Positions 7,954 to 16,107 are shown, counted from the first letter of the stretch. The stretch: 36,801 bases of DNA from Pararhodobacter sp. CCB-MM2 (GCF_001691415.1 NZ_LRRR01000037.1:1-36801), one strand, 5' to 3'. Numbers and translations are program-made. Notes: generated by a model from the letters alone, not told the origin.

Positions 7954-8041
7954 TTGACCGGTATGTCGGAGATTGCTACATCACAGGTGCTAATCAGATG
8001 ATGAGGGCTCTCCAGGGGAAACCTTGGGGGGCTCTTTTCTT
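7954..8041 (+). ncRNA. Antisense ctRNA of the repABC unit (incompatibility RNA)
   Basis: On the strand opposite the rep operon, between repB and repC, TTGACC (7954-7959) and TACATC (7977-7982) form a promoter with a 17-base spacer. About 54 bases of RNA would follow, from about 7988. It ends in an intrinsic terminator: GGGCTCTCCAGG (8005-8016), loop GGAAA, CCTTGGGGGGCTC (8022-8034), then TTTTCTT (8035-8041). The stem pairs over 12 positions with G-U wobbles and one bulge. Size, place and orientation match known repABC ctRNAs, which bind the repC leader and lower repC expression. The wobbles become mismatches in the mRNA strand, so the hairpin is specific to the plus strand, supporting it as the ctRNA terminator. 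Confidence 0.75.
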
Positions 8042-8090
8042 AGTGGTCTTCGCTTTTCTCCTCTGCTCGTGTTTGCGGTTGTACTCAGGG

Positions 8091-9050
8091 TCAGGACCCT
8101 GAGTTTCTTTCATTCTGCCACTGTTCAAAGAGCAGTTGCAGCGTGGTCTCCACGCGCCCTTCGAGCCATTGGCTGAACTCCGGGTTGTCCTTGCGTTGAA
8201 TCTTGATCCCGATCGACTTGTCGTCGACGTGAACCGTACCAAGCGGGCTTCCAGTCTCGGTAGTTGCGATTGTCGTTTGGCCACGGGCACTTGAGCTCGA
8301 CGCCGCGCGCCCTCTCTTTGCGCAGGCAACGTAGACAGCCTGGAACTTCTCGGAGCTTGACGTGGTGTCAGGTAGAGAGGAAAGTGCTTCATGCGCGACG
8401 TCGACAAGCGGAACCTTCGCCGACAGTGCGGCGAGATCACCCCATTGGCGCCGACCCACGCCATGGGCCGGACCGATAAGCCTGACAAGCTGTTCTGGTA
8501 GCTGCTCAATGACCACACGATGGTTCGAGACGCCTTGCCTCGTGAGGCCCAATGCGTCCTGAATGACGCCAGGCTTGTATCCGGCTTCTTGCATCTCCTT
8601 GATGAAAAGAGATTTTTCAATGAACGACGGATCAAGCCGTAGGTTGTTCTCCTGACCTTGCGCGATCAGCGAGGCATCGTCATCGAGTGTCCTAACGATC
8701 GCCTTGACTGTCCCGCCCATCCTCCGGATCGCAGCAAGTCTTCGACGTCCGTAAATGATGCGGTACCGATCCGGTTGCTCCGAGGGACGAACCATGATCG
8801 GAACTTGCTGACCGTGTTTGCGAATGCTCTCCGCCAGTTCGTCAATGCTAGCGTCTTCGAGGATCAGGCGATCCCGGAGCCCATCCATATCGATGCGGTC
8901 AGGTTCGATATCACGGATGGAGTTGGCTGTGATTTCACGAAGAGAATCCCGCAATCCGCCAACCGAGCCGGGTAGCTTGGCGGGTTTTGCCGAGGTAGGG
9001 GAGGGGGCGTTCTCGTTCTTCTGGGGTTGGTTGAAGATGCTTCTGGCCAT
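8091..9050 (-). CDS. repB: Plasmid partition protein RepB (ParB family)
   Basis: About 319 residues from MARSIFNQPQKN. The ParB-like nuclease/CTPase domain is clear: ASIDELAESIRKHGQQVPIM (about residues 69-88), YRIIYGRRRLAAIRRMG, then AQGQENNLRLDPSFIEKSLF (the E-N-x-x-R segment) and the HTH region GVIQDALGLTRQGVSNHRVV. RepB binds parS sites and works with the RepA ATPase in plasmid segregation, and it also helps repress the operon. ATG 9050 is preferred because it overlaps the repA stop as TAATG with GGGGGCGCAGG upstream. ATG 9065 (MGAQV) is a possible alternative. The two GTCCACCGCGGTGGAC palindromes are the likely targets. Confidence 0.92.
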   Translation of the reverse strand: MARSIFNQPQKNENAPSPTSAKPAKLPGSVGGLRDSLREITANSIRDIEPDRIDMDGLRDRLILEDASIDELAESIRKHGQQVPIMVRPSEQPDRYRIIYGRRRLAAIRRMGGTVKAIVRTLDDDASLIAQGQENNLRLDPSFIEKSLFIKEMQEAGYKPGVIQDALGLTRQGVSNHRVVIEQLPEQLVRLIGPAHGVGRRQWGDLAALSAKVPLVDVAHEALSSLPDTTSSSEKFQAVYVACAKRGRAASSSSARGQTTIATTETGSPLGTVHVDDKSIGIKIQRKDNPEFSQWLEGRVETTLQLLFEQWQNERNSGS

Positions 9051-10249
9051 TACCTGCGCCCCCATGCCAGTTGGATCGTCTGTTCCAGCTCATCAGCGAC
9101 GCTGTTCACGCTTGCCAAAGCTCGGTCGATGGTTTTCCGGATAAGCTGGCTCGGGTCCACCTCATAGATTGTCTGCTGGGTCATTCCGGCGTCAGAAATC
9201 GCTGTCGATTTCAACATCGGCTCCGTCATGACCTGGCCCGCGAGGATAGAGCGCAAGTACCCCGCCATCTGCGTCTGAGGCCCGTCTGACGGCTCATAAC
9301 GCGTGATCAGAAACTTCACGAAGCCCCAGGTGACCTGTCGCCCGATCGCTTCTTCGACGGCTTTGATGGTCTCAGATGCAAGTTTGAGAAACTGACTCAT
9401 AGATGCAATGTCGAGCATGCCCGGAACCACGGTCACCAACAGGCCGGAGGACGCTGCCAATGCCGTCAATGTCAGAAAGCCCAACTGCGGGGGGCAATCG
9501 ATCAGGACGATGTCATAATCAGCATCGACTTCCTCCAAGGCCAGCGCAAGACGCTCCGCGAAAATCGGCTGCACCCTGCGCGACAGAGCGTTGGCTGTTT
9601 CGGTCTCGTACTCCGACAACATAAGGCCGGCGGGGACCATATCGAGCTTGTGGAAATACGTCTTCTGGATGACTTCCGAGAGAGGGACCTGATCCTCGTA
9701 CCTCAGGGCATCATAAATCGTCCCGCCTTCAGCGAATTCTAGTTCAGGCCGGAAGCCGAAGAAGGTCGTCAAGCTGGCTTGCGGGTCGAGGTCCAGCACG
9801 AGCACCCGGTAGCCGCGCAGGGCATACCTGTGTGCCAAATGGATCGTCGCTGTCGTCTTCGAGCTGCCGCCTTTGAAGTTTACGACCGAGATTACCTGAA
9901 GGCGATCACCTTCCCGACGGCCTGGCCGGTACGCCTCGGCGTTTTTACCCGTTCGCGCCAAGATGTTGCGAAGGTTGTCGACCTCCTCCGCAGTGTAGAA
10001 CCGATGACCGCGACCGTCAGTATGAACCTCCGGAAAACTGCCGTCTTTGTGGCGGTTGCGCAGGTTCGACGTGCTCACGCGCAGCAGCTCGGCGACCTCA
10101 GTGGAACTGAAGCGACGCAAGGACTTGCGTTCCTCTGGCTCGAACGCCACTTTCATCTGCCTATCGAGGGATTCGGCCAGACTGTCCGCGAATGCCCCTA
10201 TGTCGGAAGAGCCGATGCCTTGAGTGTAGGCTATAGTTCGTTCATCCAT
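9050..10249 (-). CDS. repA: Plasmid partition ATPase RepA (ParA family)
   Basis: A 399-residue ParA-type ATPase with an N-terminal DNA-binding extension. Residues about 45-100 (RRFSSTEVAELLRVSTSNLR ... HRFYTAEEVDNLRNILA) are a MerR-like helix-turn-helix used for autoregulation. The deviant Walker A is visible as NFKGGSSKTTATIHLA (about 123-138). The A' motif is VLVLDLDPQASLTTFFGF and the Walker B region is YDIVLIDCPPQLGFLTL. RepA moves RepB-parS complexes over the nucleoid and represses its own promoter together with RepB. It is the first gene of repABC, and its stop overlaps the repB start. Length and all motifs are intact. The ribosome site is modest (GAGAGGCGGCAGACG before ATG 10249). Confidence 0.94.
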   Translation of the reverse strand: MDERTIAYTQGIGSSDIGAFADSLAESLDRQMKVAFEPEERKSLRRFSSTEVAELLRVSTSNLRNRHKDGSFPEVHTDGRGHRFYTAEEVDNLRNILARTGKNAEAYRPGRREGDRLQVISVVNFKGGSSKTTATIHLAHRYALRGYRVLVLDLDPQASLTTFFGFRPELEFAEGGTIYDALRYEDQVPLSEVIQKTYFHKLDMVPAGLMLSEYETETANALSRRVQPIFAERLALALEEVDADYDIVLIDCPPQLGFLTLTALAASSGLLVTVVPGMLDIASMSQFLKLASETIKAVEEAIGRQVTWGFVKFLITRYEPSDGPQTQMAGYLRSILAGQVMTEPMLKSTAISDAGMTQQTIYEVDPSQLIRKTIDRALASVNSVADELEQTIQLAWGRR

Positions 10250-10290
10250 CGTCTGCCGCCTCTCGTGGCCTCTGATAAGGCTCTTTATCG

Positions 10291-10355
10291 TTCTGACGGC
10301 CGAAGGCCCGTCTGACGAGTTTTGTCGTCAGAATGGAAATGCCACGAACGGTCAA
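10291..10355 (-). promoter_or_regulatory. Operator-like repeats upstream of repA
   Basis: The heptamer TCTGACG / CGTCAGA occurs three times within 42 bases upstream of repA. Copies lie at 10291-10298 (TTCTGACG), at 10311-10318 (TCTGACGA) and at 10325-10333 in inverted orientation (TCGTCAGAA). The last two form a perfect 8-bp hairpin with a 6-base loop (10311-10332). A possible -35 box TTGACC (10355-10350, minus strand) lies just upstream without an obvious -10. Such repeats fit a RepA/RepB-controlled promoter. The protein that binds is inferred. Confidence 0.5.
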
Positions 10356-10426
10356 GTCCGGCAAGAAAAATCTAGATGTAGTGGGAAGGTCCTTTGCAGT
10401 ACGCTGAGGCATCATTCAGGTGTGGC

Positions 10427-10465
10427 GTCGTAAATTATTGATAAGGAATACTAAAATTTTACGAC
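10427..10465. repeat. AT-rich inverted repeat GTCGTAAA / TTTACGAC
   Basis: The 8-bp arms at 10427-10434 and 10458-10465 flank a 23-base AT-rich spacer, in the gap upstream of the repA promoter. This is the only AT-rich stretch in 10250-10591, which otherwise holds no gene. It could be a regulatory site or a scar of the adjacent mobile DNA. Confidence 0.4.
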
Positions 10466-10591
10466 ACGGGGCGACAGTGCCTCACTGCCACCTGTGCTGA
10501 TCCTCGTTCTCAATTCGTTACTTTGCTTCCTCCGGGTCATATCGATTGATGATTCTGCGCGTGGCTGAGCAACCACGGCGATCAAACAGTG

Positions 10592-10921
10592 CTACAGCAA
10601 TCCGAGACGTTCGGCGCGTTCCAGCAACATTCTAACCGACGATGGCTGCCAGCGTGTCCGGCTTCTGGGCGTTCGCTCTCGCATGGCTTCCAACCGGTCG
10701 CACAGTGCCTGAAGAGTGATATCGGGGTCTGCACCCTTGATGGCTGCGACAATAGCGGGCAGGCGGTCGTCGTTTTGGCGGCGAGCGGCACGGCCAAGGA
10801 CCGTCTTGGGAAGAAATCCGTCGCGGACATATGCGTTGACGGCACGCAGGAGTCGGCTTTGCGTCCACTGTCGTTCACGGGGCAGGGGGCTCTTGACTGT
10901 CCTCGGCTTCATCGACATCAC
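10592..10921 (-). pseudogene. Possible C-terminal fragment of a serine recombinase/resolvase
   Basis: The frame encodes about 109 residues ending TRWQPSSVRMLLERAERLGLL. The segment ITLQALCDRLEAMRERTPRS followed by RTRWQPSSVRMLLERA resembles the end of serine recombinases (the usual pattern is ...IAxxLNxxGxxTPRGGxWxxSSVxxLLxRA). No catalytic N-terminal domain is present upstream. The frame continues only about 20 codons (HDKWRSQRRIDV) before losing sense. It therefore looks like a remnant, or a small protein of related fold, within the mobile debris between repA and the tni genes. Start codons GTG 10921 and ATG 10918/10912 exist without a convincing ribosome site. Family assignment is from motif memory only. 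Confidence 0.4.
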
Positions 10922-11225
10922 ATCGATCCGCCTCTGGCTACGCCATTTGTCATGTATGGATGCCCCCTTTCGTGCAAGTGGTATTTGAACAACTCAGGCG
11001 CGTGATCGGATGCGGTCATGTATCAGGCCTCATGGTGCGGCTCGAACGTGGCCGCAGGCCGTTATGGCGATGCGCGGGTCAGAGGCAAATCAACAGAGCG
11101 AGCTCTTCGGCTCCACGACAAATGCTGCTTTCTCCAACCCGGATCTTGTCGATCCTTTGCCCTTACTGTTCAGTCACGTCCTCACACGCCCGACGTACCG
11201 AGGCGCGATGGCAAGCTTTGCGCTG
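10922..11225. other. Gene-free stretch within mobile-element debris
   Basis: No frame with recognisable protein similarity or strong ribosome site is seen on either strand in these 304 bases. The stretch lies downstream of the IS110-like fragment (minus strand) and is probably the rest of that element's 3' end or neighbouring scar sequence. Confidence 0.4.
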
Positions 11226-11420
11226 TCATGCCATCGTCGCCGCCGGGTTCCGGTAATCTTCCTGTTTCGTCATCATGGCCCAGAGACCTCGCGCCATTTT
11301 GTTCGCCAAGGCGACAGCGGCAACCATGCGTGGCTTGCGCCCACGCAAGCGAACAAGCCATCCATGTTTTGAACGGCCATAGCGCTCGCACGTCGCCCAA
11401 AACCGCTGCGCCAGCCGCAT
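11226..11420 (-). pseudogene. C-terminal fragment of an IS110-family transposase
   Basis: The minus-strand frame contains GRKPRMVAAVALANKMARGL, then WAMMTKQEDYRNP. This is the well-known C-terminal signature of IS110/IS116/IS902 transposases (R-K-P-x-x-x-A-x-V-A-L-A-N-K-x-A-R-x-x-W). The N-terminal catalytic half is missing. Just upstream, near 11420, the DNA changes to the rightward tniA fragment, so the junction marks where one element interrupted or deleted the other. The frame stays open to 11672, but the extra part lies over tniA and is a shadow. Non-functional. Confidence 0.7.
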
Positions 11421-11969
11421 GATGCCGTGCGGCTTCTGCTGGATTTCCTGCCCTTCGAGATGCGAATGGTCCGCCGAGACGGGCTGCGGCTCTTCAACAT
11501 CCACTATTGGGATGATGTTCTGAGCCTTTGGGCCGGACAATCGAAAGAACGCAGAATGGTCCGCTACGATCCCCGCGATCTCTCGCGGGTGTTTCTGCAT
11601 GGACCGGACGGTCGGTTTCACACAATCCCGTGCCGTGACCTGCGGCGCCCGAAGATAACTCTGTGGGAACATAAGGGGGCGCGCGATGAGCTGCGCCGCC
11701 GGGGAATCGCTGCGATGGACGAGCAGATGCTGTTCGACGCCGTGACAGCACAGCGCGAAATCGTGGCCGAGGCGAGCGCCCGAACCAAATCGGCGCGGCG
11801 CGCGGCGCAGAGAGCGGCCTATGCTTTGGAGGCTGCGCAGGCCACGGATCCCAAGGATCGAGTGGGGCAGGGGGAGACAGGTTTGGATCTGGGGATGCCG
11901 TCTCAGCCGGCGATTGATCCCGGTTCGACCCCGTCAGATCTTCCCTTCGAGGTGGAGGACTGGCAATGA
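11415..11969 (+). pseudogene. tniA: 5'-truncated TniA transposase (Tn5053/Tn402-like), C-terminal part
   Basis: About 180 residues remain of a protein that is normally about 550 or more. The reading PHDAVRLLLDFLPFEMRMV followed by LRLFNIHYWDDVLSLW and MVRYDPRDLSRVFLH is the C-terminal Mu-type beta-barrel domain of TniA/TnsB-family DDE transposases. The DDE catalytic core is absent. The frame runs into the IS110 fragment at about 11415, and the first possible start is GTG 11427. The stop overlaps the tniB start as ATGA (11966-11969), the usual operon coupling. The C-terminal tail is rich in Ala/Arg and then acidic/Pro, as in TniA, where it contacts TniB. Transposase activity must be lost, though the fragment could still be translated. 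Confidence 0.8.
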
Positions 11970-12871
11970 CTCTCGAGCTTGAGCACATTCACCCACAGTA
12001 TCGCCAATTCGCCCTGCTTCCGGATGAAGCCCGTATCCGTTGGGTCCGGTCTGACCGTTATCTCGGGTATGCCCGGGCCGAGCGGGTCCTCGAGCGGCTC
12101 GAAATCCTGATCGACTACCCTACCCGGGACCGGATGCCCTGCCTGCTGCTGTTTGGCGCCCCCGGTATGGGCAAGACCAAGATCCTGTCGAAACTCTTGC
12201 GCGATCATCCCCCGATCGCAAAGGCCACCGGGGGTACGGCCGTGCCTGTCGTCTGCGTCCAGATGCCGCCAGAACCCGACGAGCGCAGCTTCTATCAGGA
12301 ACTGCTGCGGGTGATGAATGGCGCGTTCGTGGCATCCGCGCCGATACCCTCGATGCGTCAGGTTGCCCGGCGCCTGTTGCGCGATCTTGGGACCAAACTG
12401 CTGGTAGTCGACGAAGTGCAATCCATGCTGTCAGGATCGTCACGCCAGCAGCGGATATTTTTCAATACGCTGCGGTTTCTGACCAATGACCTGCGCTTGC
12501 CGATTGTCTGCGCCGGCACCGATGCGGCGCGTGTGGCGCTGATGACCGACCCTCAACTTGCCGATCGGTTCGAGGCCGCTGAGCTCGTCGGCTGGACCGA
12601 TGACGCTGAGTTTCATCAGCTTCTAAGGGGGATTTCACTGATCTTGCCGTTGCGCAAGCCGTCGCAGCTGCTGGATCCTGCGGCACGTCAGCAAATCCTG
12701 GCGCTGACCGACGGGAACACCGGACGCCTGTTTCGACTGATCGAAACGGTCGCCGTGGAGGCGATCTCATCAGGACGCGAGTGCCTCGATGAGGGCAGTT
12801 TTCGCCAGAAGGGGCTGGTGATGCCGCTTCTATCGATGCTCGACCGCTCCCGTCGGGCGCTGGCTGGCTGA
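11966..12871 (+). CDS. tniB: TniB-family transposition ATPase
   Basis: A 301-residue AAA+ ATPase of the TniB/TnsC group, which binds target DNA and activates TniA. Walker A is LLFGAPGMGKTKILSKLL (about residues 52-69). Walker B is LGTKLLVVDEVQSML (about 138-152). Sensor-like PIVCAGTDAARVALMTD and the C-terminal LTDGNTGRLFRLIETVAVEA also match the family. The gene is intact and overlaps the tniA fragment by four bases. The tniQ-like gene starts 8 bases after its stop. Without a full TniA nearby it could act only with a TniA supplied from elsewhere. Confidence 0.9.
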   Translation: MTLELEHIHPQYRQFALLPDEARIRWVRSDRYLGYARAERVLERLEILIDYPTRDRMPCLLLFGAPGMGKTKILSKLLRDHPPIAKATGGTAVPVVCVQMPPEPDERSFYQELLRVMNGAFVASAPIPSMRQVARRLLRDLGTKLLVVDEVQSMLSGSSRQQRIFFNTLRFLTNDLRLPIVCAGTDAARVALMTDPQLADRFEAAELVGWTDDAEFHQLLRGISLILPLRKPSQLLDPAARQQILALTDGNTGRLFRLIETVAVEAISSGRECLDEGSFRQKGLVMPLLSMLDRSRRALAG

Positions 12872-12879
12872 GGCGAACC

Positions 12880-13458
12880 GTGACGGGATATTTGGCGAAC
12901 CGGCTGGGCTGGGTTCCCCGTATCGCGCCCGACGAGCTTCTGACGTCCTGGGTCTGGCGCATCGAAGCCTATTTCGAGGTGCCCGGCCTTCTTTGTGCCA
13001 GTCTCGGGTGTCAACCGAGCGAGCTTGATCATCACCCGCCAAGTCAAGCCTTGCGGCAGCTCTCCCTCCTCACCGGACTGCCACTGGTGGACCTCGAAGG
13101 TCGATGCGGGTCGCGCCAATCGGTCTTTGATGATGCCGTCCCCACCGTCTGTCCGGCCTGTCTCGAGGAGATGGCGGGAGGCCCGCAAGGGCTTTATCTC
13201 AGGTGTGCCTGGGCGCATGGCCTGCGGACCATCTGTCCGCTGCATCTCCGCCCACTCGTCGCCCTGCCGATTTCAGGGGCGGGCCTGTTTCTGTGGCGCG
13301 GGCAGGGGGGCTGTGACTTTGCGCACAGGGTCAACCAGCTTCTCGTCGAGGAGTCCCGGAGTTCGCAGCCGAATGCCACGGACTGGGAGGAACTGGCGCG
13401 GTTCGAAGCGGCCCTTGCGGGCGGCCAGTCCTGTGCCGCCGCGATTTTTCAGACATGA
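12880..13458 (+). CDS. tniQ: TniQ-family transposition protein (short form)
   Basis: About 192 residues starting GTG 12880. The N-terminus (LGWVPRIAPDELLTSWVWRI) is the typical TniQ opening, followed by a cysteine/histidine cluster CPACLEEM ... RCAWAHGLRTICPLHLRPL that matches the TniQ zinc-binding region. TniQ bridges TniA and TniB, or in Tn7-like systems links targeting factors to the transposase. Many TniQ proteins are about twice this length. Reading after the stop in another frame (NSYRQTAETLLAG) is open for about 75 codons, so a late frameshift is possible but unproven. It lies 8 bases after tniB and directly before the transposon end repeats. Confidence 0.75.
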   Translation: MTGYLANRLGWVPRIAPDELLTSWVWRIEAYFEVPGLLCASLGCQPSELDHHPPSQALRQLSLLTGLPLVDLEGRCGSRQSVFDDAVPTVCPACLEEMAGGPQGLYLRCAWAHGLRTICPLHLRPLVALPISGAGLFLWRGQGGCDFAHRVNQLLVEESRSSQPNATDWEELARFEAALAGGQSCAAAIFQT

Positions 13459-13600
13459 CCGAAACTCGTATCGGCAAACGGCGGAAACGCTGTTGGCCGG
13501 TCCCGCTGGCCAAAGCGCGCTTCAGATGTCCGGGCGGGCGCAGCGAAAAGCTCTTGGGGCCTTGATGCGGAGCGGTCTCGCTGAGTGGGAACGCTCTGGA

Positions 13601-13721
13601 TTCTCGGCATCTTCTGCCAATTTCTCGCTATCTTATGTACTTTCGCGCGCGGGGTTCTCGGCAACTTATGTCGTTTTCCCGAGGAGATAGGCGGGATTCT
13701 CGCTAACTTATGTCCGTGACA
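13601..13721 (+). repeat. Right end of the Tni transposon: four direct repeats and terminal TGACA
   Basis: The motif TTCTCG-S-YA-W-CTTATGT occurs at 13601 (degenerate, TTCTCGGCATCTTCTG), 13622 (TTCTCGCTATCTTATGT), 13655 (TTCTCGGCAACTTATGT) and 13697 (TTCTCGCTAACTTATGT). It is followed by CCG and TGACA (13717-13721). Arrays of about 20-bp repeats in one orientation next to a terminal TGTCA/TGACA are the TniA/TnsB binding sites of Tn5053/Tn402/Tn7-like ends. No matching left end is seen in the window. Confidence 0.7.
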
Positions 13722-13748
13722 TGCGGGTTTCGTCGTTGATTTTCAAGA

Positions 13749-13775
13749 GTCATGATAAGGCGGACTTATCATGAC
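13749..13775. repeat. 11-bp perfect inverted repeat
   Basis: GTCATGATAAG (13749-13759), loop GCGGA, CTTATCATGAC (13765-13775). No T tract follows on either strand, so an operator or recombination-type site is more likely than a terminator. It lies 27 bases outside the Tni right end. Confidence 0.55.
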
Positions 13776-13821
13776 AAATGATTGGGCAGGGAAACCACCC
13801 GTGTAGCTTGCATTCTAGTGC

Positions 13822-13837
13822 CATAATGCGCATTATG
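13822..13837. repeat. 16-bp perfect palindrome CATAATGCGCATTATG
   Basis: A self-complementary 16-mer immediately followed by a run of nine A (13838-13846). Perfect symmetry around GCGC with AT-rich arms is typical of dimeric regulator binding sites. No gene begins close enough to name a target. Confidence 0.5.
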
Positions 13838-14247
13838 AAAAAAAAAGTTTGTTTATTAAGTTGATTTCGGCACTTGCTGCGGATGCAGAGCGTGGGAATC
13901 CCAAGGCTGCAACTGTCGTGGAGCAAGCGGTGTCGCATGGGCACGATTTCCCTGAGCGCAGACATTTCCAGTGCGGTTTGGAAGTCTCTTGGAAGGCTGG
14001 CCAGCGTGTCTTCGATCGCAGGCCAGCCGGGAAATTGCACCACCTTGACGGACGTGACCGCTTTCAGAGGTCGACAAGGTTCTAGTACTGAGCGTAAGGC
14101 GGGGCCAGTTCCTTCAGCTTACCCTTGGTCGCGATAGAGCCCTATCCACGATGGGAGATGTCCAGGCTTGGTGCGTTGGTTCTCGTCGAGTGAGGTGCCC
14201 AGTCTAGATCATGGTCTGCTGGTTCAAGAGAGGTGTAGAGACGGTCC

Positions 14248-14916
14248 ATGCCCAGCTACTCGCTTGGTGACATCCAACTGGTTCTTCCCGATGCTCTGTT
14301 GACGCCGCTCATCCAGAGGATGCTTGAGAAGGGGTGGTACGAAGTCGAGGAAGCCAAAGCGTTGCGTGCGCATCTGCGCGACGACGATCGTGTGCTTGAG
14401 CTGGGGGGCGGAGCCGGTTTTCTGGCCACGTTATGTGCTCTCAAAGTTGGCGCGCAAAACGTGGCGACCGTGGAGGCGAACCCTACGATGTTGCCCATCA
14501 TTCGAGAAAATCTCGAGCGCAACGGGCAGGGGGGGGCAGACGTTTTGCATGGGGCTGTCTTGTCGTCTTCCGGGTTAGCGACGACAGATTTTTATATTCC
14601 CGAAGCGTTCTGGGCTGCGACCCTTGAGCAGTCCGGAAAAGGTGCCGTGCGACAGGTCAGTGTTCCTGTCTGGCCTTTGAGCGATCTTCTCCAGCGCTAT
14701 GCGCCGACTGTGCTGATTGTTGATGTCGAAGGCGCGGAGAAGGATTACTTTGAAGGAATGCTGCCGTCTGGACTGAGGTTGATTGTCATCGAACTTCATC
14801 CAGATGCTTACGCGCGCGATATCATTGGAGTCCTGTTTGCGCGCTTGGCAGCGCAGGGGTTCATCTACCAGCCGAAAGGCTCGCAGGGCGCGGTTGTGGT
14901 GTTTGAGCGGTTGTGA
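14248..14916 (+). CDS. FkbM-family SAM-dependent methyltransferase
   Basis: A 222-residue single-domain methyltransferase. The SAM-binding glycine motif is DRVLELGGGAGFLATLCAL (about residues 47-65), followed by the acidic post-strand-2 site VATVEANPTM. The segment VLIVDVEGAEKDYFEGM (about 158-174) is the FkbM-family motif (I-D-V-E-G-x-E). Later IELHPDAY is also usual. FkbM proteins O-methylate sugars or small molecules, and the substrate here is unknown. It stands alone on the plus strand, with a modest ribosome site (AGAGAGG or GAGACGG upstream). It is convergent with the luxR-like gene 51 bases away, so no operon context helps. Confidence 0.85.
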   Translation: MPSYSLGDIQLVLPDALLTPLIQRMLEKGWYEVEEAKALRAHLRDDDRVLELGGGAGFLATLCALKVGAQNVATVEANPTMLPIIRENLERNGQGGADVLHGAVLSSSGLATTDFYIPEAFWAATLEQSGKGAVRQVSVPVWPLSDLLQRYAPTVLIVDVEGAEKDYFEGMLPSGLRLIVIELHPDAYARDIIGVLFARLAAQGFIYQPKGSQGAVVVFERL

Positions 14917-14967
14917 GGATTTGCGCGACAAGAGGGCTCGCCTCTGAGGCTTGGATGCGCGACGAGC

Positions 14968-15477
14968 TCAGTCAGCCTTCTCTGCCGCGGTTGCTTCGTC
15001 GTCTCCTGTAATATCTGTGATCAGAATGCCGAGGAGCTGAGCGCGGCTTGCCACGCCTGCTTTCCGATAGATGGCGTTCGATTGCGCTTTTACCGTGCCT
15101 TCTGATGTTCCCCGCAGAGCAGCAATCTCACGGGTGTCGAGACCCTTTATGGCGAACATTGCCACATCACGTTCGGCGTTGGTGAGTTTCCACTCGCTGA
15201 AGCGTTCCAGCATGATCTCGTGGAATGCACTTTTTGCACGGCGCAAGCGTTCTTTGGCATTTTGAGCTTCATTGCGGGCTTCATACAGGGCCTGTGCGCC
15301 GAGAACGATGCCGAGCGTCAAACCAACTGCAGCACCAATTTCCAGAAGCTCTCGTGCTTCCCACGCGATTGGCTGAATGCGTAGACCCAGCACAGAAGCC
15401 AAGATATCGGCCACAAAGAAGATCGCGCACAGGGCCTGCACCGCGAAGATGGCCAAGATGACTTTGTGATTTTTCAT
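14968..15477 (-). CDS. Membrane-anchored LuxR-type transcriptional regulator
   Basis: About 169 residues. Two hydrophobic segments (about residues 7-30 and 44-65) form a membrane hairpin, followed by a charged helix (EARNEAQNAKERLRRAKSAF, a possible coiled coil). The C-terminal LuxR/GerE helix-turn-helix is at about 95-153 (LTNAERDVAMFAIKGLDTRE, IAALRGTSEGTVKAQSNAIY, RKAGVASRAQLLGILI). There is no receiver domain, so the signal probably enters through the membrane part or a periplasmic partner. It is the third gene of a leftward operon, 21 bases after the Ser-Asp-repeat protein. This suggests it senses or controls those exported proteins. The palindrome at 16743-16764 is a candidate target. 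Function is inferred from architecture. Confidence 0.75.
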   Translation of the reverse strand: MKNHKVILAIFAVQALCAIFFVADILASVLGLRIQPIAWEARELLEIGAAVGLTLGIVLGAQALYEARNEAQNAKERLRRAKSAFHEIMLERFSEWKLTNAERDVAMFAIKGLDTREIAALRGTSEGTVKAQSNAIYRKAGVASRAQLLGILITDITGDDEATAAEKAD

Positions 15478-15498
15478 CCGTTGCTTCGAAAATCCACA

Positions 15499-16029
<531 letters not shown>

Positions 16030-16107
16030 GGGGCGCTTTAGGGTTTCCAAGGCAATCCCTGCCGACGGGCAGGAATTGCGATTATCAAGGCAGGACTTTC
16101 TGACGTC

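Larger units (their letters stand above)
13722..14247. other. Gene-free stretch between the transposon end and the methyltransferase gene
   Basis: There is no convincing gene in these 526 bases. A 78-codon frame from TTG 13849 has no ribosome site and no recognisable similarity. The stretch is more AT-rich at 13740-13860 and holds two perfect palindromes (listed separately). Codon usage and composition change here, consistent with a boundary between transposon and older replicon DNA. Confidence 0.4.

Noticed and set aside
12995..13690. 231-codon plus-strand frame overlapping the tniQ-like gene
   Set aside because: Its first two thirds are a shadow of the tniQ frame. The last part could be a frameshifted TniQ tail, but it runs into the transposon end repeats and shows no family signature.
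13849..14085. 78-codon plus-strand frame after the Tni end
   Set aside because: TTG start without a ribosome site and no recognisable similarity; composition does not differ from the surrounding non-coding DNA.
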